Made by a program: the position numbers and the translations under genes
From: Alitta virens
Taxonomy: Eukaryota; Annelida; Polychaeta; Phyllodocida; Nereididae
Reading direction: 5' to 3'
DNA: 64,000 nt
Assembly (NCBI GenBank): GCA_932294295.1
Contig: OW028577.1
Coordinates: 9,134,001 to 9,198,000, forward strand
Shown here: in pieces, positions 56,001-64,000 of the stretch
Layout of the letters: every line of letters starts with the position of its first letter
Position numbering within the stretch: the first letter of the stretch is position 1
Notes under the pieces: model-generated
What the model was told of the DNA's origin: nothing
The model's input: only the letters and a program-made list of their open reading frames with translations
Databases searched by the model: none

Positions 56001-59000
56001 TATTTCAGCTATCTAAGTTCCTGTATCTAAGGTTTAAATACCTAACGCCTGCAGTGTTTAATTAATTTAAACAGTGATGGAAGTTGGTGGGGGAGCTTGT
56101 GGAATTAAGTCCACCTGACCAAAAAAACGGGGATCTCTGAAATGCTGCAGCTCGCCACATGACTTTACTTTGGTACATCTAAGTCTATTTTGTAAATAGT
56201 TATATTGCCTTATTGAATATCCTGTACCAATACCTCTCTGGTGAAGGGGCCAATTTCCTTACTCAGGCAAACCTTTCAAGTGAAGGGGCCAACCTCCCCT
56301 GGACTTGAGTCATGCAGCCTTCCTGGAGAAGGGCCAGGTTTTCTGGTTTGAGGCTTGTCTGTGAAAGGTCCAGCTAGCCGTCCAGGGTTGGGGCATACAT
56401 CCAGGTGAAAGAAAGGCCAGCCATCTGATGGCCCTGCCACCGAATGATGGCATTCACCGAAGGTTGCATTCATGATCCAGTTTCTATGGCGGTGCTGTCA
56501 ATATCCAAAATTTTCCACAGCAACTTCCCCCTACCAACATTTCCTATTTCCATCACTGAATAAATATAATATACACTGTAGATCTTTGTGTTATTTCGCA
56601 CAGTGAAAATCCCCACTTGAAAATGATGGCTCACCTGTGTATTCACTTCAGAGGCCAGGGTTGACATTCTCCATCGTGGACTTAGGAACTGGATGTTGTC
56701 AACGCTGATTTGTTTCTCATCACAAAAAGGCTTCAGACATTCCTCCAGTGATGCTGATCCTAGTGTTTCTATTTGGAAATCCTCTCCTGTGTTCTCTACC
56801 TCAAATGGAATGCATAACACTCCTGCAAAGGAAATAAACGACCCTGTTAAATGATGCAAAGAGGGGGGGAGGGGCTATCTCTTTTAAGAAATAGAGGTAC
56901 ACTTTGCAATTTTTGACAAGTTGAAAGTCTTGTTTCTGGAGTGAACCAAGTAATCCATGTTCTAGAGGCAGTTGGGCATAGCAACGTATGGTCACGTGTA
57001 TCCTGGAGTTAATTTGGGAAGTACTGCTATTCCATATAATGACTCCATGGTTACACCAATATGACAAAAATTTGGCACTTTAGTCCATCAGTGAGTAATA
57101 AGTGAAAAACATATTTAGATGACCTGAAGATGCTGTTATCCAATGATAAACACTTCCACCTGCTTATTTGAAGGGAAGATTGTGGGAAGAAATATACCTT
57201 ATCTTAAGGAGAAAAACGCCCAGGTAGCATATATACACTGTATTATACAGTATTTCAGGCTTAAACCATATATCTATCATGGTATTTTGCACTTTCGAGG
57301 CTTTTTTTTTTTTGGCAATACTGAAAAAGAATTACAATTGTATACATGTGCTATACTGAAAAGAGCGAGGGTTTTTTAGTACATGCAAATAATGTCTCTA
57401 CTGACAAAACAGATCAGGATGAGTTTGTTTTCCTTTGTGTATATAAAAAGGAATAATGAGGAACTTTAAATTTTTAACGTCAAGAACGTCCTCGCTTCTT
57501 GTATATTTTATTGCACAGCACTGTCCGTTTTTGTCCGTTTTTCAAAATTTAAACTTTATTATGTACATAAATTAATTTACTCTTGTGACATACGGTATGT
57601 ATATATCTGTCAAATCAACTGTTGTCGGGCCCGCATTTTTACGGCCGTACGGGTTTCGTCCTTATTTGGAAATAGCAACGTCTTGAGCTTCCTTATTTGG
57701 GCATGCATGGATGTCATTCTGTGTGATATGAAATGCAGATCACCCGGCCTGGACCATCCGCTATTTCACGGGATAATTCTACAATTGGGGAAAAATCAAA
57801 ATATATATCTCATTCCCATTCTCTTTTTATGATAGATAGATAGATTGGCCGACATAGTACATAGATACGTAATATTCATATACTTATATATACCTAAACA
57901 TATATTCTTCCAAGCAATTCTGGATCAGCAAATTTCCAGATGAAAATTTAAATTGTTTATTTTAATTGGAAAGTTTTTCACGACCGGTTAATGTTGAGAC
58001 GAGGCTGATGAGTTACAAAAAACAGTTGCAGACATGGTGAAAAAAATTATAATTTTAAATTGGAAATTTTATGTCTGAAGCTGATTATTTTGAAAATTCT
58101 CAAGAAAATTAACTTATTAATATGATTGTTTATATATGTAGATGGAATAAAATAGGATTAAAATAGATATTGAGAAATGTGTTAAAATAACTGAATGATA
58201 TACATGGACATTATAAACTACTTAAAATGAATTGCATGAAAGAAATGTTAGCGTTGTAACGCAGGTGCATGTGAATGTTAATGTCTGAAAAAATAGTGTT
58301 GATGTTTATGTCATGCTTTTATCTCATGCTAATATATATATATTGTTTAATTGAACAATTAACTGTTAACAATTAACTGTTAACAATTAACTATTAACAA
58401 TTAACTATTAACTATTAACAATTAACTGTTAACAATTAACTGTTAACAATTAACTGTTAACTGGCTATAATTTGCATTGATAAAAAAAAAGCTTTGAATT
58501 AGACCTCAAATTAAGCAATTAAAGGCTTGACTTTGCATATAAGCTCAAACAATGATTAGTTAAAAACAGAAAAATTTATATTTGTATGTAACCAAATATA
58601 AACCCCCCCTCCCCCCAAAAAAAAAAAAAGAAAAAAAAGAAGAAGGTATTTCGCTGCACTCCTTTGGTCAATCAACAACTCTGGCGCTTGTAGTGGGTTA
58701 ATATTTGAAAAATAAATCTGTATACCTTATCAGTATTTGGAACTGCGTATTCCACTGAGTGTTTTTTCCATTTCATTCAGCAAAAGGCCAGGGTAAAAAA
58801 AAAAAACCAGTTGAGCATTTTTACCACATGGTTGCCAAAATGAACTATTTGAACAATATTTTCTGAAAAAGCTGTGTCTGTCTGATTACTTTTAAAAAAA
58901 GATGTAGCATTTTGAAGAGCTAATTTTATTCACAAATTTTCTTATACTTTGTGACAAAGGTATTTTGCGCTCCGTAAAAATGGAACTTTGAATATTATAC

Positions 59001-62000
59001 ACTTGTTATCCAGTGCCTTGGATTGAAATTCCTGTATATTAGCTTTAATGCTCTTATGTTGAAAGCCCATGTATAAAGCAAGTTAATTATTATGGTATGT
59101 CACTGCTAGCACAGGCATGGTACAGTATCTGAAATGTTTCATGATTAGTGGTTTTACGAAATGTATAAAAATTTGTTTCGGTATAAAAATTTTACTTTCC
59201 ATTTGTTATTTCCTTATAGTATATTCTATCATATAAAAAAGTTATGACACATATATATATATTAAAAAAACACGTTTCGTGCCAATTCTTGCTTTGTCAC
59301 AAAAAGGGTTGATTTTCTTTAACCTGGCCAACATGTTGTCGCTAAAATAATATTGCTTATGGCATTATAATGTCTTATGCTAGGAAGAGCCCATTTGTTT
59401 GACTGTATTCACATTTATATGGGGGTCATAAAAGTGTCAAAAAGTTTTACATACCCCAACACAATGCTATTCCAATGAGAGATGGGGTATGTAAACTTTT
59501 GATACATTTATAAATGTATATAAATTGAACTGCAGCTTTGACAAATTGGTTTTCACTAGCAATAAACTAAAGAGCATCAGATAAGACATAAAAGCCTGCT
59601 GCCATAAGTTTTCTATTTCGAGATAACTTTGTGCAGGAAACGTTCGAACACAACTGTAGTATATTGGGTATATATTATAGATACATAAAGTTGTAAGTTC
59701 GTGTAACCTGTCATTGTGTGTCAGGGAATAAAGGTTGTATATTTATTATGAAGTTAACAAATTATTATATAAATTATATAATGAATTATCAAGAATGCTG
59801 CCTATAAGTTCATGCACTTGACACTGAACAGTTGACTGGCTGTGAACTGATAAGATTCTTAACAGTTAACTGTTTGTTAAGATTAACAGTTAAATCGGGA
59901 GCCCTAAAATGTATGAACAACCTAACAATACAAATGATTTGTCGAACTCTGTTTTCATGTCAAGTTCTTTACATTAGAACAATTGGAGACTGTCCAATCA
60001 CATGCCTTGAAACACATGATGTCAGTTGCCAACTGGGAGCAAAAATTAATTTTCATGCAATATAGCTCATGAATAGTGTTTGGGCTGGGAATTAAACACA
60101 GGATCTGTAGAGGAGATGGTCAGTGTGCTGAAAGGCTGATGCCTTAACCACTAGGCCACCATAGTAAACTTAATTCATACCTGTTGAATAGTATGTAGTA
60201 GGTACTGCAGCCAATTTCATAGACTTGGAAAACAATCTCATAGACTCGGAAACTAAATGCCAGGTGATGTCATGTGAGTCCAGGACTGTTGTTGAGGGAC
60301 TGCCTTAACCAATGGAAGTCTTAGATTCAGATGATGTCCTCTGGAATTTAGCTTCCGAGTCTATGAGATTAGTTTCTAAGTCTATGATATAATGGCTGTA
60401 ATCCTCATCCAGTGTTTCTTTGCACAGGTGGACACTGGACAGGGCATATCGGAAGAGTTAAACTTATGGAGATAGATGGCCTCTGTTTACATTCGAAACC
60501 ATGATGTAAAACAGCGGAAATCACATGGGAAAAATAACTGACGTCTGTACAGTACTTTTTGTCATGCATTTCTAAGAAGTTATATCTGGAAAGGTTATAG
60601 CCTCCAGTTGTGTACTAGATTTATATGAGCTCATAACCATGGAATGTGAAGTGGCATGAAATCACTATGGGATTGGTGGACGTGAGCTAATTACGGAAGG
60701 TATCAAACATATCTGTCTGTCTATCTATCTGTCTCTCTATCTATCTAACTATCTTTCTATCTATCTTTCTAACTATCTTTCCAACTATCTATATCTACCT
60801 ATCTATCTATCTACCTATCTATCTATCTACATATCTATCTATCTACCTATCTATCTTTCCATCTATCTATCTTTCGTTCTTTCTTTACTTCTTTCTTTAC
60901 TTCTTTCTTTTTCATAAGCACATTGGTGTGTCGACTTCCCGAACACCATTCTTCACTTTACAATTTCAGGAGTGCTATTTACATTGTGCATTAGGTTATT
61001 CGTCACTGGCCTACTTTTCTGTATCAGTCAGTAGCGCCAAATGCCTTAGGGGTACATAACCATGACCTGTCAACTAAACTATTATTCCCTTACCATTGTT
61101 TACTGAATACGCAGCTATTATAAGTTTTCTTACATGTATTATTAAATGTAATTTCGCTTATAGTTACAAGTGTTTATTCATAAACGTTAATGTGGTCAGT
61201 GGGTTTTGTATGTGTCATATTTGTCGTTCAGTTGTAAACCTAGTTTTGTTATGACTGTCACAGTTGGCTGTCACAGTTGACGTAAATAATGGTGCTGAGG
61301 TATGCACTAAAACTTGTCAGTTGTAATGTATTATACGCCATAACTCATATCAACGAACTCAGACATATCCAGGTTTTTCTATGTACATCACAGTACATGT
61401 ACATACATATGTAATGAACTATTTTAGGAAGTGACTTCAATGCACATGTAAATTGCTGATGTTCAGCTGCATGGACATCGTTCATTGCCAATAGGCCTAA
61501 TGGTTATTTTGTTCAGTGATATGACAGCACAATTTCAGTCTAGCTGTTAATAAACTTTATAATAACATTAGGTTTTATGCGTACATTATAAGGCATAACT
61601 CAGAAGTGTGTGGTGGCCACACCGTGAGCTCATACACGTCAGATATATGTTACATACATCAGATATAAGATATGTCACTTACTCTCATCTCTGCATTCAT
61701 TCTTTCGGGTTTCTTTGATGATTTCAACCAAGTCGGAGAATCCAGCAGTTTCCAAGAATTTCATGATTTCGACTTCTTCATGTTCTGAACTCAATCTCTG
61801 CAGGAATTCCACTTCTTCACTACGTCGAATGTCTCCTGCAGATCTGCGCACTTCCGCAACGAAACTATCTGGTAGTCCAATTCTCTGCGCAACTTCCGAC
61901 CAGCCAGGCTGCCTGTCTCGCAGTATTGAGGCTAAGGAAATAACCCCCAGTGCGCTTAATCTCCGCCGTTTATCTGTGGCTTTGCAGCCAGCTTTGGATC

Positions 62001-62013
62001 GCCGACCTTCCAT
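53034..62013 (-). CDS. death-fold / ubiquitin-like / proline-rich / SH2-like adaptor, 6 exons
   Basis: Predicted 481 residues, not assignable to a named gene. Exons in order: 61683-62013, 56635-56822, 54095-54558, 53726-53816, 53537-53625, 53034-53316; phases 1, 0, 2, 0, 2 agree throughout. Residues ~20-107 form a death-domain-like helical bundle (ASILRDRQPGWSEVAQRIGL, then EVEIMKFLETAGFSDLVEII). Residues ~112-185 look like a ubiquitin-fold/Ras-binding-type segment (VLCIPFEVENTG, SLEECLKPFCDEKQI, QGVVQLRL). Residues ~212-275 are acidic then proline-rich (APPSPPFTPPPTPP), a likely SH3/WW ligand. Residues ~340-440 resemble an SH2 domain (FWDLP, DGRYIVWQY, LVASVTYEGSLRHFQI, GQLTVHC), but the phosphotyrosine-binding Arg of the FLVR motif is Trp. 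The tail has YEEPVSYMVM, a possible Tyr-phosphorylation site. The architecture suggests a signalling adaptor, perhaps in innate immunity or apoptosis; that role is inference. The intron after exon 3 uses a GC donor. Extra exons in the long first intron are possible. Confidence 0.75.
54940..55575. repeat. dispersed repeat family, copy 2
   Basis: Same two blocks as 48044-48850, here closer together and with a poly-G insertion (~55475-55492). It lies in an intron of the minus-strand adaptor gene. Confidence 0.75.
56225..56410. repeat. imperfect GAAGGGGCCA-type repeat
   Basis: Diverged copies of a ~50-bp unit around GTGAAGGGGCCAA...CTC and its variants in an otherwise AT-rich intron. The open frame through it is Pro/Gly-rich and not convincing as protein. 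Confidence 0.5.
58345..58462. repeat. AACAATTAACTGTT minisatellite
   Basis: About eight near-perfect copies of a 14-bp unit, TAACAATTAACTGT, itself palindromic at AGTTAATT/AATTAACT, with shorter 7-bp interspersed units. Confidence 0.9.
60081..60163 (-). mobile_element. tRNA-like SINE head, degenerate
   Basis: On the minus strand, TGGTGGCCTAGTGGTTAAGG provides a good A box, and ~45 bp on TGTTTAATTCC is a degenerate B box. No target duplication could be set and the tail is unclear, so it is an old SINE fragment. Confidence 0.5.
60213..60392. repeat. long hairpin inverted repeat (MITE-like)
   Basis: Arms of ~62 bp (60213-60278 and 60329-60392) are inverted copies: CATAGACTTGGAAAACAATC pairs with its near complement ending TCTAAGTCTATGAT, and both share ATCTCATAGACTCGGAA. 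The loop is ~50 bp. Confidence 0.8.
60711..60905. repeat. CTAT/CTGT/CTTT tetranucleotide microsatellite
   Basis: About 195 bp of degenerate TCTA, TCTG and TTCT repeats. Confidence 0.95.
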
Positions 62014-62309
62014 GGTTGCCTCATGAATGGTGAATGGTTGTCTGGCAACCTAAAGACACAGTCGTGACACTCCTTGCTTGACTGCTCAGCTGACTGCTTT
62101 TGCGTAAAAATGAGGCTAAAAAAACACCACCCCCCCCCCCCTGCTCCCTTTAATATATCTATATATACATATTTATTACATACACTTCTCGAGAGAAGGT
62201 ATAATTTTGTACAATTGGACATTAAGAGACATTATGAGTTAAAAAGCATTATATACACAAGAAAATGAAGAATTCAAATTTCACAAAGTGAGCTTAGCAG
62301 ATGGACACG

Positions 62310-62415
62310 CTCTTTGTCACTCAGAAAATAGTGAATTGTTGTCCAAAATAGTCTAAATTGTTGTCCAAAATAGTCTAAATTGTTGTCAAAATAGTCTAAA
62401 TTGTTGTCCAAAATG
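62310..62415. repeat. 22-bp tandem repeat
   Basis: Four copies of AATTGTTGTCCAAAATAGTCTA, the third one base shorter and the fourth diverging at the end. Confidence 0.92.
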
Positions 62416-62649
62416 TCTTTAATGGCCTCAATCACTGTAAAGTCACTTATACTTCCCAAAAAGATAATGTAGTCATAGGATATGCTTGTTGTTTACCCAA
62501 CCGAGAAGTAAAATTGCCAGCAATTTGGTCATGATCACTCTAACTTAAGGGCATGCAGGGGAGAATGGGGCATGAAGTTACTTGAGCCAACTTACAATAG
62601 ATATAGGCCTATCAATGGAGTGGTGCCAATGCAGTGTTGAATGATTTAA

Positions 62650-63325
62650 GATAAGATAATATTTAATTATTTTTATTCAAAGTCGGGAGTGATACAATAA
62701 AACAAATAACACAAGCTGCAGAGCTTTTTGCCGACAAATGACACAAAAGAAACAATGGAAAAAGATGAGATATATACAAATGAGAAGTGAATATAAATAA
62801 TTTACTTGTTACAAAATACATTATAGTAATTGTTCAAGTGAATTGTATGCTAACTAAATATTATCAATATGACATAGTAAACATGATCCACATTGACATT
62901 CATTGAGTACATAACATAGAAAAAGAGACCTTTGAATTCTGCAATCTTTTGCATGTTTGACAGTTACAGGAAGAGAATTCCAAAGGGAAGCACACCTGAT
63001 AAAAGATTATCATCTGCGTAGTTATAAACTTCACATTCATTTTGCAGGAAAAGCAAGAAGTCATTTATATCGCCTTGGGGAACACCAGTTTTGAGAGATA
63101 GCCAGTGGCTTTTAATTTGTCCTATTTTAACAAGCTGCTTTCTGTTAGTTAAATAATCTCGAATGTAATTGCATGATTCGGTGCTTAAGCCATATGAATG
63201 TAATTTTGCAATTAATAGTCCATGTGGTAGGGAATCGAAAGCTTTGGACAAGTCTATTAGTATTTAAATATATTGTATACAAATACTCTTATTGTAAAAA
63301 TGATTATGATTATGGTTGGAATAAA

Positions 63326-63399
<74 letters not shown>

Positions 63400-63680
63400 G
63401 CATCCCATATGTTTGTTATTATCTAGTGACTTACGCCATTTCTCTACACAGTTAACTAATACAATGTTACAGCTGTAATTCTGTGTGTAAGTAGCCAGGT
63501 TAATATGTAGCTTATCGTCAATGTATTCTGAAATATGTTCACACAACACTTTTTCAAAATATCTTTGAGGTTGAGGAGAGTATACTTAAAGGTCTGTAGT
63601 TGGTCTTATTGACTGTAGTGTTTTCCATGCTAAAGGTATATTTAATTCAGTTGGCACTCTGGTCATACCTGCCTAAGATG
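62650..63680 (-). pseudogene. LINE (CR1/Jockey-like) reverse transcriptase remnant
   Basis: Read on the minus strand, the conserved blocks occur in order: NYRPLSILSSTSKIFEKV (~63590-63540), an interrupted KWRKSLDN segment, DLSKAFDSLPHGLL, a GVPQG block, then NYADDN at the RT active site and a displaced LWNSLP C-terminal motif near 62970. The RT core is deleted between GVPQG and DFLLF, a second deletion joins YADDN to the C-terminal part, and a (CT)n tract is inserted upstream of DLSKAFDS. The 3' end shows an ATTATCTTATCTTA-type tail near 62650. It is a dead copy. Confidence 0.85.
63331..63394. repeat. (CT)n microsatellite, ~32 units
   Basis: Uninterrupted CT dinucleotide tract inside the LINE remnant. 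Confidence 0.97.
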
Positions 63681-64000
63681 TATCTAGTTCTTCTGTGCCA
63701 AGCACCCTCAAGTCTTGAACTATAGAAAGTTTCTATAGGTCATCCAAGCTCAGATTGTTGGAAAAAGTGATTCAACTTACCCCACTCAAACCTGATTCTA
63801 AATGGCCTTACCTAGACTGCCGGAGTCTATTTTAAATGAGTGACTAAGTTGGGACTGGATTTCCCAAAAATTGTTTGATCATACAGTGACATTACCTGCT
63901 TCTCTCTTTCACACTCGTTTTCTTATCACACACTGCTATGCAAAAATCTGAATATAGTAAAATAATGATGAAGAACTTTATTATGCATGTAATTAGGGCA

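Larger units (their letters stand above)
56823..61682. other. long first intron of the adaptor gene (4.9 kb)
   Basis: Contains the simple repeats and the SINE/MITE-like pieces listed separately; no further exon was identified with confidence. Confidence 0.6.

Noticed and set aside
56276..56473. Pro/Gly-rich minus-strand open frame
   Set aside because: Lies in an imperfect GAAGGGGCCA repeat; no splice sites in phase.
58345..58462. CRISPR-like regular repeats
   Set aside because: Short 14-bp contiguous minisatellite units with no spacers, in animal DNA.
63173..63478. Leu/Ser repetitive frames over the CT tract
   Set aside because: Microsatellite translation only.

Overview
The window is animal nuclear DNA: AT-rich, with introns up to about 5 kb, GT-AG splicing, tRNA-derived SINEs, a LINE and a Polinton-type element. 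The genes and repeats fit an aquatic invertebrate, but the sequence alone does not fix the phylum. All gene models were built by hand from reading frames, splice sites and phase; every model closes in phase, but none has transcript support here.

Region 1 (1-17166) is dominated by a complete Polinton-like element at 1004-17160. It is flanked by a perfect 6-bp target duplication (CATGAG at 998-1003 and 17161-17166) and has ~266-bp terminal inverted repeats that are ~97% identical by eye. It carries an intact 1793-residue zinc-finger/OTU-like/type-B DNA polymerase, a small CARD protein and a further small ORF overlapping it by ATGA. No integrase, ATPase, protease or capsid gene is recognisable. 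A ~2.9-kb palindromic foldback structure with GC-rich minisatellites (8806-11720) sits inside it. Upstream, a SINE with a 13-bp target duplication is nested in an older repeat.

Region 2 (17167-32900) holds a repeat block (18072-19166) and a seven-exon gene for a 1944-residue STAND-type NACHT/WD40 protein (NWD family) with an unusual N-terminal RIIa/DPY-30-like docking segment.

Region 3 (33837-50119) is a head-to-head pair: SRA1 (minus, six exons, 375 aa) and STIM (plus, 702 aa in the main form), sharing a 457-bp intergenic promoter region. STIM is the ER calcium sensor that opens Orai channels. Its Orai-activating domain contains two adjacent alternative exons of identical length (101 nt, phase 0 to 2), exactly one of which can be used. 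One encodes the STIM1-like Phe and polybasic cluster, the other a STIM2-like Leu and a weaker basic cluster. This is the most interesting observation in the window. Two other in-frame optional STIM exons are predicted (57 and 30 nt).

Region 4 (50120-64000) has a convergent minus-strand gene (53034-62013, six exons, 481 aa) with an architecture I do not recognise: death-fold, ubiquitin-like segment, proline-rich region and a degenerate SH2-like domain. It is followed by simple repeats and a damaged LINE at 62650-63680.
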